Assembly (NCBI GenBank): GCA_016714975.1
Contig: JADKBR010000001.1
Span: 310,001-374,000, forward strand
Direction: 5' to 3'
Origin: Candidatus Dechloromonas phosphorivorans
GTDB lineage: Bacteria; Pseudomonadota; Gammaproteobacteria; Burkholderiales; Rhodocyclaceae
Length of the DNA: 64,000 bases
The number at the start of each line of letters is the position of its first letter. Positions within the stretch are counted from its first letter, which is position 1. Under the pieces are notes generated by a model, which searched no databases, was not told the origin of the DNA, and saw nothing but the letters and a program-made list of their open reading frames with translations. Shown one piece after another: positions 1 to 10,470 of the stretch. The translations under genes were made by a program, and so were the position numbers.

Positions 1-1439
1 TGGCCAGCACGTACTTGCCGTCCCTGGTGAATTCGACGTGGGCGAAGGTTTTGCCCGGCTCGGGTTTCAGTTCGGCGACGACTTCCAGTTTTTCCTTGTC
101 GATGATCTGCATGGTGTCCTTGAATTCCTTGCTCATCATCGAATCGGTCCATGCGTAGCGGCTGTTTTCGTGGCTGCGCATGAAGAAGCCGGGGCCGCGC
201 GTCTTGATCTGCTTGATCGTCTGCCAGGTCTTCATGTCGATGATGCTGATCACCCCCTCGTTGAGGTTGGGCGTCGCCATCACGGTCTTGCCCTGCCATT
301 GCCAACTGATGCCGGAACCGAGGTGGGGCATGCCGGGCAGTTCGAGGTCGGCGATCTTCTTGCGCGCATCGAGATTGACCACCTGGCCGCTGACCGCCGC
401 CTTGGCGTCGTTGCGCGAGGCGCCCATCACCTCGTCGTAGCCCTGGGTGAAGTAGAAATCGTCGAGGTAGTCGTCGAGCTGGCTGCGTTGCGGGTTGAGG
501 AAGCCGGGGATGAACTTGCCTTCGCGGTACTTGAAGTCGTGGATCATGCCGGCAGGGATTTCCGGGGCCTTCGGGTTGTACGACACCTCCCAGACCTCCT
601 TGACGTCCTTCAGGGCGGCAACGAAGCTCTGGCGGGGCGCGGCATCGTAAACCGCCGACACCCGCGAAGTCGCCTTGCCATCCTTGTCCGTCACCGGCAG
701 GATTTTCTTCAGGTTGAGGTCGGCATCGAGGATGACCAGGCTGTGCGGCAGGTAGTTGGCCACCGCCACCCACTTGCCGTCGCCGGACACCGCCGCGTTG
801 CGCGTGTTGATGCCGGCGCGCACCTCGGCGATGACCTTGAGGTTCCACAGGTCGAACTTGGTGATCCAGCCGTCGCGCGAGGCGAAGAAGACGTAGCGCC
901 CGTCCGGCGTGAATTTCGGCCCGCCGTGCAGGGCGAAGCGCGACTGGAAGCGGTGGATCGGCTCCAGCTTGTCGCCGTCGAGGATGGAGACGTGGTGGTC
1001 GCCGGTCTCGACGACGACGAACAGGTTCAGCGGGTCGGCGCTGAATTGCGGCTTGTCAGGGCAGGCTGCCCGGCGCGAAATTGACGATGCGCGAGGCATT
1101 GATCTCCGCCTCGCCCCAGACCGGCATCGGCTTGATCGGCGTGTAGGCGTACTCGACCAGCGCCTTGATTTCGGCATCGTTCAACTGTTGACCGAAGCCG
1201 AGCATCTGCGTCGCCCGCCTTCCCTCGCGGATGACCTTTTCCGCTTCCGGCTTGCGCAGTCGTGCCAGGTTTTCCGGCAGCAGCGCCGGGCCGATGCCGC
1301 CGAGGCGGTCGGCGCCGTGGCAGGCGGCGCAATGCTGCTTGTAGGCTGCCGGCGCATCGGCGGCATCGGCCAGTTGCGCCATGCCGAACAGGAACCAGGC
1401 GGCAAAGCCGGCCGGAATCAGGATTTTCCAGTGAATCAT
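1..1439 (-). CDS. nirN: NirN-type dihydro-heme d1 dehydrogenase (partial, frameshifted)
   Basis: NirN is a periplasmic c-type cytochrome that binds dihydro-heme d1 and catalyses the last oxidation to heme d1. The ATG at 1439 overlaps the nirJ stop (ATGA). An N-terminal signal peptide is followed by one CAACH heme motif and a c-domain ending about residue 127, where a TGA (1058-1056) closes the frame. One base over, a d1-type beta-propeller continues without a break to the window edge (DKPQFSADPLN, then HHVSILDGDKL and FTPDGRYVFF), so a single extra base near 1056-1062 splits what looks like one fused protein. An ATG at 1099 with a GGAG just upstream lies in the propeller frame, so translation as two separate proteins cannot be excluded. 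NirF is present elsewhere (20599), which favours NirN here. The C-terminus runs off the left edge. Confidence 0.8.
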
Positions 1440-2573
1440 GCGATTTCCTCGTCGCTCAGGTAGCAGCCCGGGTCTTCGGCCCAGGCGTCGCCGGTCATCT
1501 GCTGTGCCCGGACACGGGTGTTGCCGTTGCAGATCGCAAGGTAGGCGCATGCCCCGCAACGCCCCTTGACCGTCCGCGGGTGCTGCTTGAGACCGGCCAT
1601 CAGCGCATCCGAGGTATCCGGCCAGATCTGCGAGAACGGCCGCTCCTTGACGTTGCCCAGGTTGTAGTGCCACCACATGGTGTCAGGGTGCACATTGCCG
1701 AGGTTGTCGATATTGGCGACATTGACGCCCGACGAATTGCCGCCCCACTGGCGCAGCTTGGCCTCGACATGCGCCGCCTTGTCCGGGAAAACGGCGGCGC
1801 ACCCAGTGCAGGAAATAGACGCCGTCGGCGTCGTTGTTGCCGGTGGTGAATTCCTTGTTCAGCCCGCGCTGGTTGTATTCCCAGCAGGTGTCGAAGAGCA
1901 GGTCCATCGCCCAGCGCGTCAACTGGTGCTGCGCATCATCCTTGCGGTTCTTGTTGCCGCGCCCGGCGTAATTGAGGTGCGAGAAGTAGAAGCGGTCGAT
2001 GCCTTCGTCCTCGACCAGCTTGAGCAAGGCCGGCAGGTCGTGGGCGTTGTCCTGCGTCATCGTGAAGCGCACGCCGATCTTCAGGCCGAGTTCGCGGCAC
2101 AGGCGGATGCCCTTGAGCGAGGCCTCGAAAGCGCCGTCCAGGCGGCGAAACTTGTCGTGCGTCTCGCGGATACCATCGAGCGAAACGCCGACGTAGTCGA
2201 AGTCGCACTCGGCGATCTTGTCGATGTTGTTCTCGTCGATCAGCGTACCGTTCGACGACAGGCCGACGTAAAAGCCCCTGGCCTTGGCCCGCTTGGCGAT
2301 ATCGAAAATGTCGGGGCGCAGCAACGGTTCGCCACCGGACAGGATGAGCACCGGGACGCGGAAATCCTTGAGGTCGTCCATCACCGTGTAGACCTGTTCG
2401 GTGCTCAACTCGCCGGGAAAGTTGGTGTCGGCCGAAATCGAGTAGCAATGCTTGCAGGTCAGGTTGCAGCGCCGGATCAGGTTCCAGATGACCACCGGGC
2501 CGGGCGGATTGCGCTTGGGGCCGAGCGGCGTCGGCGCGGCGATTTCCTGCATGTACTGAGAAATTCGGAACAT
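1436..2573 (-). CDS. nirJ: Heme d1 biosynthesis radical SAM protein NirJ (frameshifted)
   Basis: NirJ removes two propionate side chains from the heme d1 precursor by radical SAM chemistry in the cytoplasm. The start chosen is the ATG at 2573, preceded by AAGGAAA at good spacing. The CxxxCxxC motif is visible as CNLTCKHCY near residue 30, followed by the SAM-binding GGEP motif (LSGGEPLLRPD). A C-terminal cysteine-rich auxiliary cluster region (GRCGACAYLAIC, then DPGCYL) is in another frame: after the HWVRRRF segment the reading frame shifts by one base around 1783-1794 (a CCC/TTTT stretch). Joining the frames gives about 378 residues, the normal NirJ size. A sequencing indel is the simplest explanation. 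It overlaps nirN by 4 bases and is preceded by an FNR/DNR-type palindrome at 2629-2642. Confidence 0.88.
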
Positions 2574-2628
2574 GGATTTCCTTGTTTGAGACGTCGGCGT
2601 ATTCAACGGCAAGCAGCCCGCGGACGCC

Positions 2629-2642
2629 TTGACGTGAGTCAA
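2629..2642. promoter_or_regulatory. FNR/DNR-type operator upstream of nirJ
   Basis: TTGACGTGAGTCAA is a perfect TTGAC-N4-GTCAA palindrome, close to the CRP/FNR-family consensus TTGAT-N4-ATCAA used by Anr, Dnr and Nnr regulators. Its centre is about 62 bases upstream of the nirJ ATG, which leaves room for a class II position (centre near -41.5) and a short leader. It also lies about 55 bases before the divergent ABC gene, so which side it controls is inferred, not shown. Confidence 0.6.
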
Positions 2643-2697
2643 TCCCGAAGGATGCACGGCGATGCTGGCTGCGCTGCCCTTGCGCTATACTCGCATG

Positions 2698-4994
2698 ATG
2701 ACTCAGATCGCCCAAAACGTCGCCGGAAACCAACCGGTACTGCCCAGCCGCTGGGCTGCCGAAGTCGAGTCCCTGCTAATGGCCGGCGAAACGACTCCGG
2801 CCTGGGTCGAAATCGACCTCGATACGCGCCTGCATTTCGCGGACGGCTTGGTTATCGTCACCGAAAAGCGCCTGCTGGCCCGCCCTCCGGGTGCTGCGCA
2901 ATGGAGCGACTGGCCGTTGCGCGCCGGCCTGAAGCTCAACCATGCCGACCATGCCGGCGTCGGTACGCTGGAACTGGTCGACGCACAGGGTCGCCTCGCC
3001 TGCTGGCGCTACACGCTCGGCAACAATCTGGCGGCTCTGCGCGTCATCACCGAATTCGACCTGCAACTGAAAAGCCTGGCTACCGGCCGGCCGGTCGAAC
3101 GTTCGCTCGAGGATTTCTGCCCCAAGTGCAAGGCGCCACTCGAACCGGGCGTGGACGAATGCCCGATCTGTACCCTGGAGACTTCGACCCCGCCGTCGAC
3201 GTGGACGCTGTTCCGCCTCTGGCGCTTCGCCAAGCCTTACAAGTGGCAGTTGCTGGCCGGATTTCTGCTGGCCCTGGCGTCGACCGCAGCGACCTTGGTG
3301 GCCCCCTACCTGACCATGCCGTTGATGGACAATGTGCTGATCCCCTTCCAGAACGGCAAGCCGATCGACTGGGATCTGGTGATGCTCTACCTCGGTGGCC
3401 TGCTTGGCTCGTCGGTATTCGCCTGGTTGCTCGGCTGGCTGCGCGGCTACATCCTGGCCCTGGTATCCGAGCGCATCGGCCGCGATCTGCGTACCGCGAC
3501 CTATGAGCACCTGCTCGGCCTGTCGCTCGAATATTTCGGCGGCAAGCGCACCGGCGACCTGATGGCGCGCATCGGTTCCGAAACCGACCGCATCAACGTC
3601 TTCCTGTCGCTGCACCTGCTCGACTTCGCCACCGACGTGCTGATGATCGGCATGACCGCGCTTATCCTGTTCTCGATCAACCACTGGCTGGCCATCGTCA
3701 CCCTGTTGCCGCTGCCCTTCATCGCCTGGATGATTCACGTCGTGCGCGACAAACTGCGCACCGGCTTCGAGAAGGTCGACCGCGTCTGGGCGGAGGTGAC
3801 CAACGTGCTGGCCGACACCATCCCGGGAATCCGCGTGGTCAAGGCCTTCGCCCAGGAAAAGCGCGAGGCTGAGCGCTTCCACGAAGCCAATCGCCACAAC
3901 CTCGCGATCAACGACCGCCTGAACAAGACCTGGTCGCTGTTCTCGCCGACTGTCACGCTGCTCACCGAAATCGGCCTGCTCGTCGTCTGGGCCTTCGGCA
4001 TCTGGCAGATTTCGCGGGCGACATCACGGTCGGCGTGCTGACCGCCTTTCTCGCCTACATCAGCCGCTTCTATACCCGGCTCGACTCGATGAGCCGGATC
4101 GTCTCGGCTACGCAGAAGGCCGCTGCCGGCGCCAAGCGTATCTTCGACATCCTCGACCACGTCTCCAGCGTTCCCGACCCGACCCACCCGGTCCATTTGA
4201 GCAACGTTACAGGCCGCCTCGAGTTGCGCAAGGCCAGCTTCCGTTACGGCACCCGCGCGGTGACCCGCGACGTCGATCTGGTGATCGAGCCGGGCGAGAT
4301 GATCGGTCTCGTCGGCCATAGCGGTTCGGGCAAGAGCACGCTGGTCAACCTGATGTGCCGCTTCTACGATGTCACCGAAGGTGCCGTCTTCATCGACGGC
4401 GTCGATGTCCGTTCGGTACCAGTCGCCGAGTTCCGGCGCCACATCGGCCTGGTGCTGCAGGAACCCTTCCTCTTCTTCGGCACCATCGCCGAGAACATCG
4501 CCTACGGCAAGCCGGATGCTTCGCGCGCGGAAGTCATTGCCGCCGCCCGCGCCGCACATGCCCACGAATTCATCCTGCGCCTGGCGCACGGCTACGATTC
4601 GCTGGTCGGCGAGCGCGGCCAGGGCCTGTCCGGCGGCGAGCGCCAACGCATCTCGATCGCGCGCGCCCTGCTGATCGACCCGAAGATCCTGATCCTCGAC
4701 GAAGCGACCTCGTCGGTGGATACCGAAACCGAGAAGGAAATCCAGAAGGCGCTCGACAACCTCGTGCGTGGCCGCACGACCATCGCCATCGCCCACCGCC
4801 TTTCGACGCTGCGCAAGGCCGACCGCCTGGTCGTCATGGACCGCGGCCGCCTGGTTGAACTCGGCAACCACGACGAACTGATGGCGGCCGAAGGCCACTA
4901 CTACAGGCTCTATCAGGCACAGGCGCGCAACGTCGATACCGAGCCTGAACTCCAACGGACAATCGAGATGCCCAGCAAGGAATCAAGCAAATGA
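2698..4994 (+). CDS. Cyanophycin-associated ABC transporter, fused permease-ATPase (frameshifted)
   Basis: This is a single-chain exporter-type ABC protein. An N-terminal domain of about 130 residues is followed by a zinc-ribbon-like motif (CPKC ... CPIC, about residues 141-157), a six-helix transmembrane domain and an ATPase domain with Walker A (GHSGSGKST, about residue 539), signature LSGGE and Walker B ILILDEATSSVD. The frame breaks at 4009-4013: a single T missing in ATTT would restore the continuous reading ...WQIFAGDITVGVLTAFLAY. The start at 2698 (MTQIAQN) is chosen over upstream ATGs at 2662 and 2695 by position only; a TATACT at 2686-2691 would place transcription start almost on it. 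The gene overlaps the DUF1854 gene by 4 bases and precedes the cyanophycin synthetases. That arrangement recurs in Betaproteobacteria. The transported substrate is unknown. Confidence 0.82.
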
Positions 4995-5461
4995 CGGTGC
5001 CGAATTTCACCCTCAGCCGCGACGCCTACGGTCAACTCGTCGTGACCAGCCGGAACGGCGAGCGCCACACCGGCGTCGTTCCCGTCCGCGCCTTCCCGAT
5101 CGGCGCCCCCGACGACGGCATCGCGCTGGTCAATGCCGAAGGCCACGAAGTTGGCTGGGTGAACCGCCTCGCCGACCTGCCGCCGGAAATCGGCCGGCTG
5201 GTCGAGGAGGAACTGGCGAGCCGCGAATTCATGCCGGAAATCGAAAAAATTCTCGAAGTTTCCAGCTTTGCCTGTCCGAGCACCTGGCAGGTTGCCACGA
5301 ACCGCGGAAACGCGGCCCTGATCCTCAAGGGCGAGGAGGATATCCGGCGCCTGTCGCAGACCCGCCTGCTGATCGCCGACAGCCACGGCATCCAGTTCCT
5401 CGTGCGCGACATTGGTACGCTCGACCGGCATAGCCGCAAGCTGCTCGATCGCTTCCTGTAG
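4991..5461 (+). CDS. DUF1854 family protein, cyanophycin-associated
   Basis: A 156-residue soluble protein without signal peptide or membrane segment. It matches the DUF1854 family by recognisable blocks: PVRAFPI and the EVGWVNRLADLP segment in the first half, and LASREFMPEIEKI followed by the VSSFACPSTWQV segment in the second. The family is characteristically encoded between an ABC exporter and cyanophycin synthetase genes, as here; its ATG overlaps the stop of the ABC gene, implying translational coupling. Its biochemical role is not established. It could be an accessory to the transporter or to polymer metabolism. There are 125 bases between its stop and the CphA' start. Confidence 0.8.
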   Translation: MTVPNFTLSRDAYGQLVVTSRNGERHTGVVPVRAFPIGAPDDGIALVNAEGHEVGWVNRLADLPPEIGRLVEEELASREFMPEIEKILEVSSFACPSTWQVATNRGNAALILKGEEDIRRLSQTRLLIADSHGIQFLVRDIGTLDRHSRKLLDRFL

Positions 5462-5586
5462 CCCCGGCGTGTAACAAGTCTTGCCCGGACATGACATTTT
5501 TTTGACAGGCGTCAGCCTGTGTCCCGGTGAAAACGTTAATAATTGTCAGTTGCCTCAACAAACCTTTGCTGCGAGACGGACCAAGC

Positions 5587-7830
5587 ATGAAGAAAAAAGA
5601 CATCATCATCAGGGACATCATTCCCCTGCGCGGTCCGAACATGTGGACCTACCGGCCGGTGCTCGAAGCCTGGGTCGAACTCGGGGAACTGGAAGAGTAT
5701 CCGTCGAACAAGATTCCCGGCTTCTACGAGCGTCTTTCGTCCTGGCTTCCCTCGCTGGTCGAGCATCGCTGCAACTACGGTGAGCATGGCGGCTTCCTGC
5801 GCCGGGTCAAAGAAGGCACCTGGGCCGGACACATCCTCGAACACGTGACGCTCGAACTGCAGAATCTGGCCGGACTCCCCGGCGGCTTCGGCAAGGCCCG
5901 GGAAACCTCGGAATACGGAGTCTACAAGGTCGTCGTCCGCGCCTGGCACGAGGAGGTCACCCACACCGCGCTGCACATGGCCCGCGACCTGATCATGGCG
6001 GCCATCGAGGACAAGCCCTTCGACGTCGCCGGCGCCATCGAGGAACTCAGCGACATGGTCGATTCCAAGTGTCTTGGGCCGTCGACCGCGAGCATCGTCG
6101 ATGCCGCCGACGACCGTGACATTCCGACCATCCGCCTGCTCGCCGACGGCAACCTGGTCCAGATCGGCTACGGTGCTGCGATGAGGCGCATCTGGACAGC
6201 CGAAACCGACCGTACCAGCGCCATCGCCGAGACGATCTCGCGCGACAAGGATCTGACCAAGGAACTCATCTCCTCCTGCGGCGTGCCGATTCCCGAAGGC
6301 CGCGAGGTCAACAGTGCCAGCGATGCCTGGGAGGCCGCCGAGGAGATCGGGCTGCCTGTCTGCGTCAAGCCGCGCGATGGCAATCATGGCCGGGGCGTCT
6401 TCATCGATGTCAAGACCCGCGAAGAAGTCGAGAAAGCGTACGCCGTGGCCATCGATGAAGGCACGGCGGTCCTCGTCGAACGCTCGATTCCCGGCACCGA
6501 ACATCGCCTGCTGGTGATTGGCGGCAAGCTGGCGGCCGCCAATCGCGGCGACATGATCACGGTGACCGGCGATGGCAAGTCCACCGTCAATGAACTGATC
6601 GCCACCCAGATCAACACCGACCCGCGCCGTGGCCACTCCGAACTGCATCCATTGTCGATAATTCACATCGACTCGGCGGCGCGCATGGAACTCTCGCGCC
6701 AGGGCCTCGAACCCGATTCCGTTCCGGCAAAGGACCGCAATGTCCTGATCCAGCGCAACGCCAACCATGCGTTCGATGTCACCGACGAGGTTCATCCGGA
6801 AACTGCCGCTCTGGCGACTCTGGCCGCCCGCATCGTCGGACTCGATATCGCCGGCATCGACCTCGTCTGCCAGGATATTTCCAGACCGCTCGACGAACAG
6901 GGCGGTGCAGTCGTCGAGGTGAATGCCGGCCCCAGCCTGCTGATGCACCTGCGCCCCGGCGTCGGCAAGCCACGCCCGGTCGGCAAGGCGATTGTCGACA
7001 GCCTGTTTGCCGAAGGCGAAAGTGGCCGCATTCCGGTCGCCGGGATTACCGGAACGCATGGCAAGACCGCCGTCGCCAAGCTGCTGGCCCACCTGATCTA
7101 CCTCTCCGGACGGCGCGTCGGTCTCGCCTGTAGCGACGGCCTGTATATCGACCGTCGTCATGTCCAGAAGTCCGACAGTGCCAATTGGGCATCGGGCCAC
7201 CGTCTGTTGCTCAACCCAGCCGTCGAGGCGGCGGTGATCGAGAACGGCGGTCGCACCATCCTTGGCGAAGGACTGGCCTACGACCGCTGTCAGGTGGGTA
7301 TCGTCACCAATATCGACCCGGCGGCGGAAAATCTCGCACGCTGGGATGTCCACCCGAGTGGCGGGGAGTACTTCACGACTTACCGCAACACCTACAGGAC
7401 GCAGATCGATGTGGTGTTGCGCAATGGCTGCGCGGTGTTGAATGCTGGCGACGAGATTGTCGCCAGCCTGGCTGAACTCTCCGACGGCGAGGTCATCTTC
7501 TTCGCCGCCGACCCGGCATGCCCGGTCATGGCGGAACACATTGCCGCCGGCAAACGCGGTGTGTTCGTACGCGACGGCCGCATCGCGCTGGCCACCGGCA
7601 GCGAGGAAATCCGTCTCTGCCGCCTCGGCGACGTGCCGGTGATCGGCAGGCAGAGAAATCCCGCCACCGTCGCCAATGTGCTTGCCGCCGTCGCCGCCGG
7701 CTGGGCGCTGGGGCTGACCAAGGAAGTGATCGCCACCGGGGTCAAGACCTTCGGTCTCGAACTGCCTGACCCCGCCACCCTGTTGCCGCAGGGCGCCAGA
7801 CGGTCGCCCCCTGCGGCATTCCGGAACTAG
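5587..7830 (+). CDS. cphA': Cyanophycin synthetase-like protein CphA' (short form)
   Basis: At 747 residues this shares the CphA architecture: an N-terminal cyanophycin synthetase domain (LRGPNMWTYRPVLEAW), an ATP-grasp domain (VCVKPRDGNHGRGVFIDV, VVEVNAGPSLLMHL) and a Mur-ligase-like middle domain with P-loop GITGTHGKTAVAK (about residue 488). It stops after the Mur-ligase central domain and lacks the C-terminal domain present in the next gene, including its DYGHNPD motif. Shortened CphA' proteins encoded next to a full-length CphA are known in Betaproteobacteria, so this is probably a natural paralogue and not a broken gene. Start ATG 5587 is chosen because homology begins at MKKKDIIIRDI. 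The real activity is uncertain; it may assist or modify the product of CphA. Confidence 0.85.
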   Translation: MKKKDIIIRDIIPLRGPNMWTYRPVLEAWVELGELEEYPSNKIPGFYERLSSWLPSLVEHRCNYGEHGGFLRRVKEGTWAGHILEHVTLELQNLAGLPGGFGKARETSEYGVYKVVVRAWHEEVTHTALHMARDLIMAAIEDKPFDVAGAIEELSDMVDSKCLGPSTASIVDAADDRDIPTIRLLADGNLVQIGYGAAMRRIWTAETDRTSAIAETISRDKDLTKELISSCGVPIPEGREVNSASDAWEAAEEIGLPVCVKPRDGNHGRGVFIDVKTREEVEKAYAVAIDEGTAVLVERSIPGTEHRLLVIGGKLAAANRGDMITVTGDGKSTVNELIATQINTDPRRGHSELHPLSIIHIDSAARMELSRQGLEPDSVPAKDRNVLIQRNANHAFDVTDEVHPETAALATLAARIVGLDIAGIDLVCQDISRPLDEQGGAVVEVNAGPSLLMHLRPGVGKPRPVGKAIVDSLFAEGESGRIPVAGITGTHGKTAVAKLLAHLIYLSGRRVGLACSDGLYIDRRHVQKSDSANWASGHRLLLNPAVEAAVIENGGRTILGEGLAYDRCQVGIVTNIDPAAENLARWDVHPSGGEYFTTYRNTYRTQIDVVLRNGCAVLNAGDEIVASLAELSDGEVIFFAADPACPVMAEHIAAGKRGVFVRDGRIALATGSEEIRLCRLGDVPVIGRQRNPATVANVLAAVAAGWALGLTKEVIATGVKTFGLELPDPATLLPQGARRSPPAAFRN

Positions 7831-7857
7831 CAGCTAGCAAAGCAAGGAAGAGCTTTC

Positions 7858-10431
7858 ATGGACGTTTCCAGTATTCGTGCCCTGCGCGGGCCCAATCTGT
7901 GGAGCCGGCACACGGCGATCCAGGCCATCATCACCTGCGATGGCGCCGAATGCGCGATCGCCGACCTGCCCGGTTTCGAAGCCCGCTTGCGCGACCGCTT
8001 CCCCGAACTCGGCGACCTGATCCCCGCCGACCATCTCGACACCGTTTCGATGGCGCACGCACTGGAATTCGCCGCCCTCGGTCTGCAGGCGCAGGCCGGT
8101 TGCCCGGTCACCTTCAGCCGCTCGGCGCAGGCGGTCGAGACGGGCATCTACCAGGTGGTCGTCGAGTACACCGAGGAAGACGTCGGCCGCCTGGCCTTCG
8201 ATCTCGCCGAACAACTGTGCAATGCTGCACTTAACGACCAGCCCTTCGATCTCGACGGCGCGCTCGGACAGTTGCGCGAGCTGGACGAGGACATCCGTCT
8301 CGGGCCGTCGACTGGCGCCATCGTCTCCGCCGCGATGGCGCGCGGCATTCCCTACCGCCGCCTGACGCAGGGCAGCCTCGTGCAGTTCGGCTGGGGCAGC
8401 AAGCAGAAGCGCATCCAGGCAGCAGAAACGAGCTTTACCAGCGCGATTGCCGAATCGATCGCGCAGGACAAGGAGCTGACCAAGAAGCTGCTCGACGCCG
8501 CCGGCGTCGCCGTGCCGAAAGGCCGCCCGGTCGGGGACGAGGACGATGCCTGGGCCGCCGCCAGGGAGATCGGCCTTCCCGTGGTCGTCAAGCCGCGCGA
8601 TGGCAACCAGGGCAAGGGCATTTCGGTCAACCTGACCAGCGAGGACCAGGTGCGCCAGGCCTACCGCGTCGCCGTCGAATTCCGCGACGACATCCTGGTC
8701 GAGAAGTACCTGCCCGGCCACGACTACCGGCTGCTGGTAATCGGCAACAAGCTGATCGCCGCCGCCCGCCGCGATCCGCCGCTGGTCATCGGCGACGGCA
8801 TCCACAACGTGCGCCAGCTGGTGGACCAGGTCAACCGCGATCCCCGGCGCAGCGATGGCCATGCCACCTCGCTGACCAAGATCCGCTTCGACGACGTGGC
8901 CATCGCCCGTCTCGCTCTGCAGGGTTACGCGGCTGACTCCGTGCCGCCGCGCGGCACCCGCGTCATCCTGCGCAACAATGCCAACCTGTCCACCGGCGGC
9001 ACGGCGACCGACGTCACCGACGACGTGCACCCGGAACTTGCCGCCAGCGCCATCGCGGCGGCCCAGACCGTCGGCCTCGACATCTGCGGCATCGACATCG
9101 TCTGCGACACGATGCTCAAGCCGCTCGAGGAGCAGAGCGGCGGCGTCGTCGAAGTCAATGCCGCGCCCGGCCTGCGCATGCACCTCGACCCATCGTTCGG
9201 CAAGGGGCGCGCGGTTGGCGAGGCAATCGTCAACATGATGTTTCCGCCCGGCGACAATGCCCGCATCCCGGTCGTCGCCATTGCCGGCACCAACGGCAAG
9301 ACCACTACCAGCCGACTGATCGGTCGCATCTTCGAAAGCAACGGGCAGCGTGTCGGAATGACGAGCACTGACGGCCTCTACATCCAGGGAAAGCGCACCG
9401 ACGACGGCGATTGCAGCGGCCCGCGCAGCGCACGCAACGTCCTGCTGCACCCGGACGTCGATGCCGCCGTCTTCGAAACCGCGCGCGGCGGCGTGCTGCG
9501 GGAGGGACTGGGCTTCGACATGTGCGACGTCGCAGTCATCACCAACATCGGCATCGGCGACCACCTCGGTCTCAACTTCATCACCACGGTCGACGAACTC
9601 GCTGTCGTCAAGCGGGTCATCGTCGAGAATGTCGCGCCTGGGGGCACGGCAGTCCTCAACGCCGCCGACCCGATCGTCGTCGCCATGGCGCAGCATTGCC
9701 ATGGTTCGGTCATCTTTTTTGCCCAGGATCGCGCGAACCCGGTGCTGGCGACGCAGCGCGCGCAGGGTAAGCGCGTCGTCCATGTCAAACGTGATGCCAT
9801 CGTCTGTTGCGAAGGTCGCCGGATACACAGCATCCCGCTCGCCAACATTCCGATTACCCGCAATGGCGCCATCGGCTTCCAGGTCGAGAACGCGATGGCG
9901 GCCATTGCCACCGGCTGGGCGCTGGGCATCGCCTGGGAAGTCATCGAACGCGCGCTGGCCGGTTTCGTGAACGATGCGCAGACGGCACCCGGCCGCTTCA
10001 ACGTCTTCGATTACCAGGGCGCCACCCTGATTGCCGACTATGGCCACAACCCGGATGCCATCCAGGCGCTGGTCGATGCCATCGCGAACTTGCCGAGCAA
10101 GCGCCGTTCGGTGGTCATCAGCGGCGCCGGCGACCGCCGCGACGACGATATCCGCCAGCAGACGGAAATACTGGGCGACGCCTTCGACGAGGTCATCCTC
10201 TACCAGGACGCATGTCAGCGCGGTCGCGAGGACGGAGAGGTCATCGCCCTGCTCCGCGAAGGCCTGGAGAATGCCCGCCGGACCCAGGAGATCGAGGCCA
10301 TCACCGGCGAATTCCTGGCCATCGACACCGCCCTCGCCCGCCTCAGGCCCGGCGACCTCTGCCTGATCCTGATCGACCAGGTGGAAGACGCCCTGGAGCA
10401 TATTGCCAAACGAATTGCCGAAGTCGGATAG
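7858..10431 (+). CDS. cphA: Cyanophycin synthetase
   Basis: At 857 residues this is a full-length CphA, which polymerises aspartate and arginine into cyanophycin granules at the cost of ATP. The N-terminal domain (LRGPNLWSRHTAIQ) is followed by ATP-grasp (VVVKPRDGNQGKGISVN, VVEVNAAPGLRMHL) and a complete Mur-ligase module with P-loop AGTNGKTTTSRL (about residue 476) and the C-terminal FDYQGATLIADYGHNPDAI segment (about residue 722). Both catalytic modules are intact. It lies 27 bases after cphA' and is preceded by AAGGAAG. No cyanophycinase or isoaspartyl dipeptidase is seen nearby, so degradation must be encoded elsewhere. Confidence 0.93.
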   Translation: MDVSSIRALRGPNLWSRHTAIQAIITCDGAECAIADLPGFEARLRDRFPELGDLIPADHLDTVSMAHALEFAALGLQAQAGCPVTFSRSAQAVETGIYQVVVEYTEEDVGRLAFDLAEQLCNAALNDQPFDLDGALGQLRELDEDIRLGPSTGAIVSAAMARGIPYRRLTQGSLVQFGWGSKQKRIQAAETSFTSAIAESIAQDKELTKKLLDAAGVAVPKGRPVGDEDDAWAAAREIGLPVVVKPRDGNQGKGISVNLTSEDQVRQAYRVAVEFRDDILVEKYLPGHDYRLLVIGNKLIAAARRDPPLVIGDGIHNVRQLVDQVNRDPRRSDGHATSLTKIRFDDVAIARLALQGYAADSVPPRGTRVILRNNANLSTGGTATDVTDDVHPELAASAIAAAQTVGLDICGIDIVCDTMLKPLEEQSGGVVEVNAAPGLRMHLDPSFGKGRAVGEAIVNMMFPPGDNARIPVVAIAGTNGKTTTSRLIGRIFESNGQRVGMTSTDGLYIQGKRTDDGDCSGPRSARNVLLHPDVDAAVFETARGGVLREGLGFDMCDVAVITNIGIGDHLGLNFITTVDELAVVKRVIVENVAPGGTAVLNAADPIVVAMAQHCHGSVIFFAQDRANPVLATQRAQGKRVVHVKRDAIVCCEGRRIHSIPLANIPITRNGAIGFQVENAMAAIATGWALGIAWEVIERALAGFVNDAQTAPGRFNVFDYQGATLIADYGHNPDAIQALVDAIANLPSKRRSVVISGAGDRRDDDIRQQTEILGDAFDEVILYQDACQRGREDGEVIALLREGLENARRTQEIEAITGEFLAIDTALARLRPGDLCLILIDQVEDALEHIAKRIAEVG

Positions 10432-10470
10432 GATATCTTCCGGACGGCAGAACAGCTTTTTTTAATGGAT

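Noticed and set aside
38..1084. Long open frame on the plus strand over nirN, and many similar antisense frames (for example 5536-7539, 7834-10401, 15449-17008, 55069-57711).
   Set aside because: They lie opposite well-conserved genes in high-GC DNA and translate to valine/aspartate/arginine-rich peptides without family features.
5502..5520. TTGACA followed by an ACAGGC-GTCA-GCCTGT inverted repeat before cphA'.
   Set aside because: No -10 at a workable distance from the TTGACA and no T tract after the hairpin, so neither promoter nor terminator is supported.
5587..7830. CphA' as a truncated pseudogene.
   Set aside because: Short CphA' paralogues next to full CphA are known in Betaproteobacteria, and the reading frame is clean to its stop.
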